From Agreia sp. COWG (GTDB lineage Bacteria; Actinomycetota; Actinomycetes; Actinomycetales; Microbacteriaceae): 64,000 nucleotides of DNA. The stretch lies in contig NZ_LR882035.1 of the NCBI RefSeq assembly GCF_904528075.1, positions 1,860,001 through 1,924,000 of the forward strand. The letters are read 5' to 3'. The notes beneath the pieces are model-generated. The model saw only the letters and a program-made list of their open reading frames with translations. It did no database searches and had not been told where the DNA came from. Shown here one piece after another: positions 43,492 through 51,936 of the stretch (positions within the stretch are counted from its first letter, which is position 1; every line of letters begins with the position of its first letter). The translations under genes were made by a program, and so were the position numbers.

Positions 43492-44993
43492 GGCCCGGGC
43501 GTCGCCGGATCGACAGGCAGGGAAACGCCCCTCACACCGCGCTTGGCGCGCGAGCGCAGATCGACGAGGCCCACCGCCAGCGACACGGTGATCAGCGCGA
43601 TGGCGATCACGATGCCGTTGCGGAACCCCTGGTGGTAGGCATCCAGCTTGGCGGTGTCGCTGGCATCACGGTAGAGCGTCGCGAAGAAGGTCGAGCTGAC
43701 GGCCGCTACGCCGATGGCCGTGCCCACGCGCTGTCCGACCTGCGCCAGCGATCCGGCCACACCACCCTCAGACAGCGGCACCTCGGCCAGGGTGAGGGTC
43801 TGGTTCGGCGAGATCACGAGGCCGCCGCCCGCGCCGGCCACGGCCATGGCCGCGGCCATCCACCAGATGGTCTGCTCGGGCGGCGTGAGGGTCGCGGCGG
43901 CCAGAATGAGACAGAAGCCCACGATCACGGTCGCCGTTCCGACCACCACGAGCTTGCGGCCGTAACGCTCGACGATGCGCCCGCCGATGAGCGAGCTGGC
44001 GGCAGAGGTGAGCGCGAACGGAATGCTGACCATGCCCGCGAACACGGGCAGCGCACCGAGGCCCTGCTGCAGGTAGAGCGTGGTGAGCAGGAAGGTTCCC
44101 GGGATGGCGGCGAAATACGCGGTGGCCACCAGGATGCCGTTGCGATACGACGCGATGCGGAACAGCGAGAAGTGCACCACCGGGGACTTTCCCCGCCGGG
44201 CGTAGTCGCGCTCCCAGAAGAGGAACGCCGCCGTGCCGAGCACGAACCCTGCGAGCCAGAACCAGCGCTTCGGGTCATCGTCTGGGCCGCCCGTGGTGAA
44301 CACGAACGGGATCATGAGGCTCAGAACGCTGAAGCCCAACAGCACGATGCCCACCAGGTCGAGCTGGGTCTTGCGGCGGGCGCCGTTCGCTTTCGACGGC
44401 AGAAGCTTCAGCGCGAAGAATAGGGCGGCGAGCCCCAGGGGAATGTTCATCCAGAACAGCAGGCGCCAGCCGTCTTGGTCTCCGCCCACCGCGATGAGGA
44501 GGCCACCGATAGTGGGGCCGAACGCCGTGGCCACGCCGATGGTGGCGCCAAAGATGCCGAAGGCCCTCCCCCTGGCCGGCCCCTGGAACAGCTGCTGCAC
44601 GAGGCCCAGCACCTGGGGCATCTGGATGCCTGCGGCGACTCCCTGCAGGATGCGCGCCACGAGCAGGAACTCGACCGATGGCGCCAGCGCGCAGGCCAGG
44701 CTCGCCAGGGTGAACGAGATGAGGCCCACCGAGAAGAGCACCTTGCGCGAGTAGATGTCGCCGAGCCTCCCCGCCGGAACGAGCGCGAGGCCGAACGCGA
44801 GGGCATAGCCTGCCACGATCAGCTGCAGCTCGGTGGAGCCGGCACCCAGCGCCTTCTCGATGGAGGGCAGGCCGACGTTGACCTTCGACAGGTCGAGGAT
44901 GGTGAGCGCGGCGACGCTGACGGCCACGGCGAACGCCTGCCACTTCGCGCGCTCCGTGATGGCTGGTGGCTGCTCAGGAGCTGTCGAGGTCAT
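43455..44993 (-). CDS. MFS transporter, DHA2 (EmrB/QacA) type
   Basis: A 512-residue membrane protein with about 14 segments. 'LDLSKVNVGLPSIEKALG' near the start is the EmrB/QacA motif (usually LD.TIVNVALP), and 'AGRLGDIYSRKVLF' is motif A. It is probably a proton-driven multidrug efflux pump. ATG 44993 follows TAGCGT by 8 nt; an in-frame start two codons earlier is possible. Having two convergent MFS genes of different classes is notable, but both have intact frames. Confidence 0.88.
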   Translation of the reverse strand: MTSTAPEQPPAITERAKWQAFAVAVSVAALTILDLSKVNVGLPSIEKALGAGSTELQLIVAGYALAFGLALVPAGRLGDIYSRKVLFSVGLISFTLASLACALAPSVEFLLVARILQGVAAGIQMPQVLGLVQQLFQGPARGRAFGIFGATIGVATAFGPTIGGLLIAVGGDQDGWRLLFWMNIPLGLAALFFALKLLPSKANGARRKTQLDLVGIVLLGFSVLSLMIPFVFTTGGPDDDPKRWFWLAGFVLGTAAFLFWERDYARRGKSPVVHFSLFRIASYRNGILVATAYFAAIPGTFLLTTLYLQQGLGALPVFAGMVSIPFALTSAASSLIGGRIVERYGRKLVVVGTATVIVGFCLILAAATLTPPEQTIWWMAAAMAVAGAGGGLVISPNQTLTLAEVPLSEGGVAGSLAQVGQRVGTAIGVAAVSSTFFATLYRDASDTAKLDAYHQGFRNGIVIAIALITVSLAVGLVDLRSRAKRGVRGVSLPVDPATPGPQAEDRPGLRDT

Positions 44994-45001
44994 GAGCACT
45001 G

Positions 45002-45007
45002 ACGCTA
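45002..45007 (-). promoter_or_regulatory. -10 hexamer of the DHA2 transporter gene
   Basis: TAGCGT on the minus strand, 8 nt before ATG 44993. Confidence 0.4.
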
Positions 45008-45069
45008 CACGGCACCTGTCGTCTTGCTTCGGGGGTGGACAAGCTGCTCGGGCGAGCTACGGCGTCGAG

Positions 45070-45522
45070 CTAGCCGAAGACGCTCCTGGCGTCTGACGTC
45101 ACCTCGATCGGAAAGCCCGCGGGCACCAGCACGGAGACTACCGCGGGGCGCCAACTCGCCGAGAGGGTCACGGTGGCGCTGCGGCCATCGAGGGTCGTGG
45201 CGCGAATCACGGTGAGATCGTCGAAATCGGTGGAGGGTTCGGCGGCGGCGAGGTACTGCTCGACCGCGAGCGCCACCTGTTGCTCTTCGAGCCTCGGAAC
45301 CACGCCGGACTCCCCCACATCGACGGCGGCTAGGCCGAAGGACTCCGCTCCCGCGAGCGCGGCTCCGTCGGCCAGGGCGAACAGGCGCGAGCGCTCGAGG
45401 TACAGGCTCGAGACAGCGACCACCAACAGCACGACGATGAGGGCGAGGCCCGTGTAGAAGATCGTGAGCAACAGGGTGGAGCCGTCGTCGTCACGGAGCC
45501 TCGTCCGTAGCTCGACCCTCAT
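45070..45522 (-). CDS. Tad-locus pseudopilin-like protein (TadG-type N-terminus)
   Basis: A 150-residue protein of the helicase/secretion-neighbourhood TadE-like type. 'RDDDGSTLLLTIFYTGLALIVVLLVVAVSSLY' (split near residue 20) is the Asp-Gly-Ser plus membrane helix found in TadE/TadG pseudopilins. The remainder (~50-150) is predicted outside the membrane. ATG 45522 overlaps the preceding TadE-like gene by 4 bp. It is the last gene of the Tad operon. Confidence 0.75.
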   Translation of the reverse strand: MRVELRTRLRDDDGSTLLLTIFYTGLALIVVLLVVAVSSLYLERSRLFALADGAALAGAESFGLAAVDVGESGVVPRLEEQQVALAVEQYLAAAEPSTDFDDLTVIRATTLDGRSATVTLSASWRPAVVSVLVPAGFPIEVTSDARSVFG

Positions 45523-45965
45523 TGCCGGAACCTCGACACGGTCTGGGTGGCGGATGCCTCGAAGGGGATTCCTCCCCCACCGCCGAGACCGGTGAACGCG
45601 GGCATGAGAGGCAGGGGCACCGCCGCGCGCACCGTGACCGTCACCTTGCCCGCTCGCGTGAGGCAGGCATCCGGCTGGGGCTCGCAGCGGAACGTGAGCG
45701 GCGCGATGCCCTCGGTGATGCCGAAGTCGGCGAAGGCGACCGCGGAGGCGCGCTCGGCCAGGACCGCGCCCTGCTCCGGCGTCTCGGCCTGCACGAACAC
45801 CCGGGCCGCCTGTCGTGCCGCGCCCTCGCTGGCGAACGCGGCGGCCTGCAGAGAAGACATCGCCACGATGAGATAGACGAGCGGAACCAGCAGCAGAATG
45901 CCGGCCGTGATGAACTCGAGCGAGGCCGAGCCGGCGTCAGCGCGCAATCGATTCAACAGACGCAT
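45519..45965 (-). CDS. TadE-like pilus assembly protein
   Basis: A 148-residue pseudopilin. 'RADAGSASLEFITAGILLLVPLVYLIVAM' (split near residue 15) contains the Gly-Ser-x4-Glu-Phe motif and hydrophobic helix of TadE. The outer part contains 'CEPQPDAC', a likely disulfide pair. ATG 45965 overlaps the upstream TadE-like gene by 29 bp. Confidence 0.85.
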   Translation of the reverse strand: MRLLNRLRADAGSASLEFITAGILLLVPLVYLIVAMSSLQAAAFASEGAARQAARVFVQAETPEQGAVLAERASAVAFADFGITEGIAPLTFRCEPQPDACLTRAGKVTVTVRAAVPLPLMPAFTGLGGGGGIPFEASATQTVSRFRQ

Positions 45966-46380
45966 GACCCACCACCTCCAACGAGCGGGCAGGGCCGAAC
46001 GGGCCGGCAAGGGGAAGCGGCGCGAGCACGGTGACCTGGGTCGCCGGGGCACCGAGGTAGTCCGCGTAGCCAGCCGTGACGCCGGTGGCATAGTCGGGGC
46101 CGACGGCCGTCGTGATCAGCTGCCTGGTTCGAAGCGCCCCGTCTGCCGGGCCGTTGCCCGCGAGCGCCGAGTAGCGCGCACCCTCGGCCGCGGCGTCGAG
46201 CAGGGTGTTCTTGACGTGCAACGCAAACGCCAGCTGAATGACGGCGAGGGTCAGCGCAGTGAGTAGCACCCCGACGAGCACGAATTCGACGGCCGCCGAG
46301 CCTCGGTCGTCGCCGAGGGCGGCAAATCGCCGGCACACTCGCCCCCGAATCATCGACCGAGCTCGCTCGCGCATCATCAT
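45937..46380 (-). CDS. TadE-like pilus assembly protein
   Basis: A 147-residue pseudopilin with 'DRGSAAVEFVLVGVLLTALTLAVI' (from about residue 25), the TadE membrane motif. Start 46380 is one of three consecutive ATG codons. The gene lies 7 bp after the Flp-like peptide gene. As in other Tad systems, it is expected to form minor pilin complexes with the two TadE/G-like neighbours. Confidence 0.85.
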   Translation of the reverse strand: MMMRERARSMIRGRVCRRFAALGDDRGSAAVEFVLVGVLLTALTLAVIQLAFALHVKNTLLDAAAEGARYSALAGNGPADGALRTRQLITTAVGPDYATGVTAGYADYLGAPATQVTVLAPLPLAGPFGPARSLEVVGHASVESIAR

Positions 46381-46387
46381 CGTCGAG

Positions 46388-46564
46388 CTAGAACGCGGTG
46401 ACGCGATCGATGGCCTGCTGGAACACCTGACTGAGTGCCGGGCCGGCGAGACCCCAGATGATGATGACGAGGCCGGCGGTCATCAATGTGATCAGCACCC
46501 AGCCGGGCACATCCCCCGTGTCGGAACGCAGTCTGTTCGCCAGCCGGGTGGTGAGTGTCTTCAT
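46388..46564 (-). CDS. Flp-like / DUF4244-like small pilin
   Basis: A 58-residue peptide beginning MKTLTTRLANRLRSDTGDVP, followed by a single hydrophobic helix 'WVLITLMTAGLVIIIWGL' and a short tail. The size and position, directly after tadC and before TadE genes, fit the Flp major pilin or DUF4244 proteins of actinobacterial Tad loci. ATG 46564 has AAGGAAGAG 4 nt upstream. There is no Flp-type 'G|xxxxEY' processing site, so how it matures is unclear. Confidence 0.75.
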   Translation of the reverse strand: MKTLTTRLANRLRSDTGDVPGWVLITLMTAGLVIIIWGLAGPALSQVFQQAIDRVTAF

Positions 46565-46619
46565 GGTCTCTTCCTTCTGTTGGAGGGTCGGGCGAGTCGA
46601 TCATGGGGCGTTCGCAGCG

Positions 46620-47558
46620 TCAGAATCCGGTCTGCAGCACGAAGATGCCCGGCCAGACGGCGAACAGCACCGTGGTGGGCAGAATGAGGAAGACGAGGGG
46701 CACCAGCATGGAGACCTCTTTTCGTCCAGCCACCTCGAGGAGAGATCGCTTCGTGTCCTCACGAGAATCCTGGGCTTGGGCCCTCATGACATCGGACAGC
46801 GGAGTACCTCGTTCCAGCGCCCCAGCTATCTGATCGACACATCGGCTGAAGGCGGGGATGGCGAGGGCTCTCGACCGAGCCTCCAGCGCCGGCACCAGCG
46901 GTACGCCGGCATTGACCTCTGCGACCACGACCGCGAATTCCCTGGCCAGCTCGCCGCTCGAGATGCGGGCCACTCTCCTGAGCCCGTCGAGCACGGTCTC
47001 ACCGGAGGACAGGCTCAGGGTGAGGAACTCGAGCACCGTGGGCAGCTCGCTACCGATGCGTTCCACGCGTCGCCGAGCGGCACTGCGAAGAACGAGATCG
47101 CGAACGACGACGCCCCCGATGCCGCAGACCAGGGGGATGGCCAGCTGGGTGGCCGCAGGAACGGACGTGTTCCGGGTGAGGACCAGAACCCCGACTACTC
47201 CCGCTAACAGGCCGCCGACGGCGCACAACAGCTGCTGGGAACGGAACCGCTCCACCGTGTTCGCCGAGCGGGACTGCGCGAGCCGTCGTTCTATAGCCTC
47301 GCCCCCGCCCAGCATGCCGTCGAGGACCTCCACCACGCGTCTCGCTGCGGGTGACAGCAGCGCTCCGAAGACGGGCAGAGGGTCACTCGACCTGCGTGCC
47401 ATGAAGGCCCGCGCTCCACCGGAGACATCGACCAGGTAAGGAGCCATCCTCTCGGCAAGCGACGGCCGCGACAGCTTCGGCGCCATGCTCACGAGCGACC
47501 ACAGGCCGAGCCCGAGGCTCACACCGAGCACGGCCGACCAGGCGACGAGTGCGCTCAC
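46620..47558 (-). CDS. Tad secretion inner-membrane protein TadC-like
   Basis: A 312-residue type II secretion F-domain protein. It has two N-terminal membrane segments, then the cytoplasmic T2SSF domain with 'LPTVLEFLTLSLSSGETVLDGLRR' (split) and 'ALEARSRALAIPAFSRCV', and a C-terminal membrane hairpin. GTG 47558 overlaps the tadB stop (GTGA). It should form the membrane platform with TadB for pilus assembly. Confidence 0.85.
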   Translation of the reverse strand: MSALVAWSAVLGVSLGLGLWSLVSMAPKLSRPSLAERMAPYLVDVSGGARAFMARRSSDPLPVFGALLSPAARRVVEVLDGMLGGGEAIERRLAQSRSANTVERFRSQQLLCAVGGLLAGVVGVLVLTRNTSVPAATQLAIPLVCGIGGVVVRDLVLRSAARRRVERIGSELPTVLEFLTLSLSSGETVLDGLRRVARISSGELAREFAVVVAEVNAGVPLVPALEARSRALAIPAFSRCVDQIAGALERGTPLSDVMRAQAQDSREDTKRSLLEVAGRKEVSMLVPLVFLILPTTVLFAVWPGIFVLQTGF

Positions 47559-48412
47559 GCGAACCACCGCCGCTCTTCGGGGATGCGGCCGATGACGAGC
47601 ATCACTCTGTAGGCGATCACGCTCAGGCCAAGGCCACCCACGATCAGCAGTCCACCGCCAGGCGTGTTGTAGGCCATGGCCGCCTCGGGTCGGGTCGAGA
47701 GCAGCAAGAGCACGATCCATGGAGCAGCGACCCCCAGCTTGGCGGCGTTCAAGACCCAGGACTGCCTCGCCTCGACCTCTGCCCGGATAGCCGCGTCGTC
47801 GCGCAAGTAACCGGAGAGGCTGCGCAGCACCCGGGTGAGGTCGGTGCCGCCGACCTCTCGCGACATGCGCAGAGTCTCGAGAATTCGATCGGCGGTCGGG
47901 TCGGCCAGGCGTTCCTTCAGGGCGTCGATGCTCACACCGAAGTTGCCCGTCGCCGAGTACATCGCCTCGAACTCGGCGAAGGCGGTCCGACTGGCCACGG
48001 GGCCGGCGTGCGCGAGCGTGCTCACGCTGTCGGGAAGGGCGACGCCGCTGCGAACGGCCGAGACGAGGTGGTCGACGGCATCCGGCCACACCGTGAGACT
48101 GGCCCGGCGACGGGCCCGAGCTCGCCACCGCACGAGTGCGACCGGGGCGACCACGCCGGCGACCAGGGCGGCTCCATCGAGCGCCACTACCCCGAACGCC
48201 GCCTCGGAGACCGCACCGAGAACGATGCCCGCGCAGCCGCAAACGGCCACGAACACGGAGATGGGCACACGTTCTAGCCCGGCCTGATTGAGAATCACCC
48301 GGATGCGCACGGCACTCGGCGCGGCCGCTCGGCCGGGCGTTGCCGGCCAGAGCGCCGGTGCCGCGCACAACACGAGCCCGCACCCCAGCAGGAGGCCGAA
48401 GAGAGAGCTCAT
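47555..48412 (-). CDS. Tad secretion inner-membrane protein TadB-like
   Basis: A 285-residue T2SSF-type protein. It has an N-terminal hydrophobic region (~1-25, ~50-85), then 'WPDAVDHLVSAVRSGVALPDSVS' and 'LRMSREVGGTDLTRVLRSLSGYLRDD', typical of TadB, and a final membrane pair. It overlaps tadA by 4 bp. It partners TadC. Confidence 0.87.
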   Translation of the reverse strand: MSSLFGLLLGCGLVLCAAPALWPATPGRAAAPSAVRIRVILNQAGLERVPISVFVAVCGCAGIVLGAVSEAAFGVVALDGAALVAGVVAPVALVRWRARARRRASLTVWPDAVDHLVSAVRSGVALPDSVSTLAHAGPVASRTAFAEFEAMYSATGNFGVSIDALKERLADPTADRILETLRMSREVGGTDLTRVLRSLSGYLRDDAAIRAEVEARQSWVLNAAKLGVAAPWIVLLLLSTRPEAAMAYNTPGGGLLIVGGLGLSVIAYRVMLVIGRIPEERRWFA

Positions 48413-49656
48413 CGAGACCTCCTGGCGAGGATGATCGAAGGATCGAGGCCAGCCGAGCGGAACTTCGCAAGCTTGGTGGGGTAGCCGCCCGTCGCGACGA
48501 GGTCGCCGCCGTCGAGCGCGAAGATCGTGCTCGCCTCGATCACGCCGCCCTGCCCTGGCGTGCCCGTGACCTGTCCGCTCGGTGCCAGGATCTCGACGAT
48601 GCGACGGTGTCCGTGCCTGTCCATCTCACAGTGCACGACGAGGTCTATGCACGACGCCACCGTGGGGGTCACGAACGCAGCGTCGATGTTTCGCCCGGCC
48701 AACAGGGGCAAGGTGCAGAGCTTCGTGAGCGCGTCGCGGGCGCCGTTGGCATGGATACTGCACGCGCCGGGCAACCCCGAATTCAACGCGATCAGCAGGT
48801 CGAGGCTCTCCGCCTCGCGCACCTCGCCCACGACGAGGCGATCCGGCCGCATGCGCAGCGCCTCTTTGATGAGCCGGCGCAGGGTGATCTCTCCTGTGCC
48901 CTCGAGGCTGGCCTGGCGGCACTGCATCGACACCACGTCGCGCGCCGACAGGTCGAGCTCGAACGTCTCCTCGACCGTGACCACACGATCGCTTGCCCGC
49001 GCCACGGAGAGCAGCGCGTTGAGCAGGGTGGTCTTGCCACTCTGCGTGGCCCCCGACACCAGGATGTTCTGCTGGGCCAGCACGCACATGCGCAAGAACT
49101 CGGCGGCCTGCTGGGTGAGGGCGCCGAGGGCCACCAACTGGTGCAGCTCCCGGATGCGCCGGGTGAACTTGCGGATGTTCACCGCGAGATGCTGCCGGGT
49201 CACGTCAGGAATGACCACGTGCAGTCGACTGCCATCCGGCAGACTCGCGTCCACGAACGGGGTGCTCAGATCGACCCGTCGCCCCGAGCTCTGCAGCATG
49301 CGCTCGACCAGCTCGCGCACCTCGAGATCGGAGAGAACCACCGTCGACAGCTCGGAGACGCCATTACGAGCGACGAAGACTTTCGACGGCGAGTTGATCC
49401 AGATCTCTTCGATGCCCGGGTCGTCGAGCAGCGGCTGCAGCGCGCCGAAACCCGTGAGCGACGCCACGACCTCGCGCACCGCCCGCTGCTCGTCGTCGAG
49501 AAGGGGCGCTCCCCCGCCCAGTGCCTTCTCGCTGTAGCGACGCACCTCGTCGTCGACGAGCCTGCGCGCCAAGGAATCGTCTGAGGCGAGGTCGACGCCT
49601 TCGCGCCGCACCCGGTCGCGAACGCGCTCCGTGATCACCTGAACGGCCTGCGTCAC
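48409..49656 (-). CDS. Tad secretion ATPase TadA (CpaF family)
   Basis: A 415-residue hexameric secretion ATPase. Walker A is 'SGATQSGKTTLLNALLS', the Asp box is 'VTVEETFELDL', and the Walker B/His-box region includes 'ALRMRPDRLVVGEVREAES'. It powers Tad pilus assembly. The start GTG 49656 has GGGAGGATC upstream. It heads the seven-gene Tad operon. No CpaE/Ssd-type gene precedes it in the window, and no prepilin peptidase is present. Confidence 0.92.
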   Translation of the reverse strand: MTQAVQVITERVRDRVRREGVDLASDDSLARRLVDDEVRRYSEKALGGGAPLLDDEQRAVREVVASLTGFGALQPLLDDPGIEEIWINSPSKVFVARNGVSELSTVVLSDLEVRELVERMLQSSGRRVDLSTPFVDASLPDGSRLHVVIPDVTRQHLAVNIRKFTRRIRELHQLVALGALTQQAAEFLRMCVLAQQNILVSGATQSGKTTLLNALLSVARASDRVVTVEETFELDLSARDVVSMQCRQASLEGTGEITLRRLIKEALRMRPDRLVVGEVREAESLDLLIALNSGLPGACSIHANGARDALTKLCTLPLLAGRNIDAAFVTPTVASCIDLVVHCEMDRHGHRRIVEILAPSGQVTGTPGQGGVIEASTIFALDGGDLVATGGYPTKLAKFRSAGLDPSIILARRSR

Positions 49657-49707
49657 GATGGATCCTCCCCCGGCTGCTTACGCAATGACGCTCATCCTGC
49701 CCACAAA

Positions 49708-49746
49708 CGACGATGCCCCGTGGAAGTTATCCACAGGGCATCGTCG
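49708..49746 (-). terminator. Terminator hairpin between ABC exporter and tad operon
   Basis: CGACGATGCCC (49708-49718) pairs perfectly with GGGCATCGTCG (49736-49746), with an inner GTGG/CCAC stem, 30 bp past the ABC permease stop. The U-tract is short. The loop side contains TTATCCACA (49727-49735), a perfect DnaA-box sequence. Confidence 0.7.
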
Positions 49747-49775
49747 AAGCGGGGCGTTACGCCCGAGCGAGAGGG

Positions 49776-51065
49776 CTACTCGTAGCGCAGCGACTCGATC
49801 GGATCCTGTCGTGCGGCTCGCAGGGCCGGCAGCGTTCCGGCGAGGAACGCGATGGCCATCACCACGAGCACGATCACGAGGATCGAGAGCGGGTTGAAGG
49901 CGATGAGCGTGAGCCCCGGCAGGGCCGAGAGCAGGCCGTTCGCCAGCACCCCGTTCAGCCCGAGTCCCGCCAGCATCGCGACCCCCGCGCCGATCGCGCT
50001 ACCCAGCAGGCCGATGAAGGCGGCCTCCAGGCTGAACAGGCCGAAGACCTTGCCAGCACCGAGCCCCATCGCCTTCATGAGGCCGATCTCACGCGTGCGC
50101 TCCTGCACGCTCATCAGCAGCGTGTTCACGATGCCGAAGCCGGCAGCGATCAGGGCGATCACCGCGAAGCCGTTGAGCACCAGCACGATCGCGTCGATTA
50201 TGGTCTTGAACGAGCCGATCTGATCCTCCACCGTCGTGGCGTCGTAGCCGATGGCCTTCAGATCGCTCTTGATCGTGGCGATCTGGTCCTTGGAGTCCGC
50301 CGGATCGAAGCGCACCTGCGCCGACGCATAGCTCTCCTTGCTCGTGCTACTGAGTCCCACCGACTGGGCGTCGTAGAGGGCGTTTGTCAGCGACTCGTTG
50401 GCGGTCAGGCTGGTGCTGCCGAGCAGCCCTGCCTCGGCCACGCCCACCACGGTCGCCTCGATGGTCGTCGACGCGCCCGTCTTGTCGGTGACGCCGAACG
50501 TCACGGTCTTGCCCACGGCATCCTCGTTGCTCGTGAAGCCCAGGGGCTCGACGTATGAGACGGGCAGGGCCACCTCGTAGGCCGAGCCCGACTTCGACGG
50601 CTCGGAGCCCGCCGCCAGGTCGAGGCTCATGCCCGAGGTGAAGCCGCCGAGAGAGGCCTGGTACTGCGTCCCCCCGTTGTACTGCACGTAGTTCGGACGC
50701 ACCGAGAGCACGGGCTCGACGCTCGTGACGCCCGAGACGGCGCGGATGCCGTCGAGATCCGACGCGGAGATCGCCTCGACCGTCGATCCGGGTCGGCCAT
50801 TCGCGTTGGAGACATTGGTGGTGTCGGGCTGGTACTTCGCGGGGCCAGAGGTGGTGTCGGCCGGCGTCTTCGTGACGGTCATCACGTCGCTCGCCCCGAT
50901 CGACGAGACGGTCGTGTCGATGTACGAGTTGATTCCCGTTCCCACGCCGCTGGTGAGGGTGAGGGTGAAGGCTCCGATGAAGATCGCCAGCACCGTGAGC
51001 AGCGTGCGGGTCTTGCTGCGGAACGTGTTGGTGATCGCCGAGCGGATCAGATCGAGGATGCTCAC
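49776..51065 (-). CDS. ABC transporter permease (MacB/FtsX type)
   Basis: A 429-residue MacB_PCD/FtsX protein. One N-terminal helix is followed by a ~230-residue extracellular domain and three C-terminal helices, with the cytoplasmic loop 'SVQERTREIGLMKAMGLGAG' typical of the family. It overlaps the ATPase gene by 4 bp. The type exports peptides, lipids or antibiotics, or senses envelope stress. It is divergent from the two-component system at 51937. Confidence 0.9.
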   Translation of the reverse strand: MSILDLIRSAITNTFRSKTRTLLTVLAIFIGAFTLTLTSGVGTGINSYIDTTVSSIGASDVMTVTKTPADTTSGPAKYQPDTTNVSNANGRPGSTVEAISASDLDGIRAVSGVTSVEPVLSVRPNYVQYNGGTQYQASLGGFTSGMSLDLAAGSEPSKSGSAYEVALPVSYVEPLGFTSNEDAVGKTVTFGVTDKTGASTTIEATVVGVAEAGLLGSTSLTANESLTNALYDAQSVGLSSTSKESYASAQVRFDPADSKDQIATIKSDLKAIGYDATTVEDQIGSFKTIIDAIVLVLNGFAVIALIAAGFGIVNTLLMSVQERTREIGLMKAMGLGAGKVFGLFSLEAAFIGLLGSAIGAGVAMLAGLGLNGVLANGLLSALPGLTLIAFNPLSILVIVLVVMAIAFLAGTLPALRAARQDPIESLRYE

Positions 51066-51757
51066 GCGTTCATTCCCTTCTGGTCGACGACGAGGCCGTC
51101 GCGAATGTAGACGCGCCTGTCTGTCTTCGCCGCGAGCTCGTCATCGTGGGTCACGATGATCAGGGTGATGCCGGTGCGCCGGTTGAGGTCGAAGAGAATG
51201 TCTTCGACCACGGCGCCGGTGGTGGTGTCGAGGTTTCCGGTCGGCTCGTCGGCGAAGATCACCCGGGGGTTGTTCACCAGGGCGCGGGCGATGACCACGC
51301 GCTGCTTCTGACCGCCCGACAAGTCGGTGGCCTTGTTCTTCGCCTTGTCGGCCAGCTCCAACTGCTCCAACGCCTCCATGCCGCGCCGACGCCGCTCGGC
51401 CCCGCGCACACCGGCGATGCGCAGCGGCAGGGTCACGTTGTCGAGAACGCTTGTGTTGGGCGTGAGAAAGAACTGCTGAAAAACGAAGCCGAACGTCTGG
51501 TTGCGGGTTCGGTTAAGCACCGCGCCCCCGAGGGCGCCCGCGTCGCGGCCACTGAGTTCGACGGCCCCACTCGACGGCTTGTCGAGCAGCGCGAGAAGGT
51601 GCATCAGCGTGCTCTTGCCCGAACCGCTCTTGCCGACGATCGAGAGGGACTCGCCCTCCTCGATGTCGAGCGATACCCCCTTGAGGGCGTCGAAGCGGGT
51701 CGTGCCCTTACCATAGGACTTCATCACGTCTCGCGCGGCGAGAACAGGCACCGGCAT
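51062..51757 (-). CDS. ABC transporter ATP-binding protein (LolD/MacB type)
   Basis: A 231-residue ATPase. Walker A 'GKSGSGKST', Q-loop 'FVFQQFFL', signature 'DLSGGQKQRVVIA' and Walker B '[12 protein letters not shown]' are intact. ATG 51757 has AGGAGG 5 nt upstream; the frame extends to 51847, but that part is not conserved. It energises the permease encoded immediately downstream. Confidence 0.92.
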   Translation of the reverse strand: MPVPVLAARDVMKSYGKGTTRFDALKGVSLDIEEGESLSIVGKSGSGKSTLMHLLALLDKPSSGAVELSGRDAGALGGAVLNRTRNQTFGFVFQQFFLTPNTSVLDNVTLPLRIAGVRGAERRRRGMEALEQLELADKAKNKATDLSGGQKQRVVIARALVNNPRVIFADEPTGNLDTTTGAVVEDILFDLNRRTGITLIIVTHDDELAAKTDRRVYIRDGLVVDQKGMNA

Positions 51758-51936
51758 GGTTCCTCCTGGTCGAATTCGGCGCGCCTTCTGCACGCTCCAC
51801 CCAGACTCGCGAACAACCGGATGCCCGTCGTCACCCCAGCGCGGCAACCTCGGCTACCACGATCGTGGGACGCGCGGGCCCGCCGCATCCTGCAAGATTG
51901 TCGAACGAGGCACCGAACAGCTGAGGAGGCACCGGC

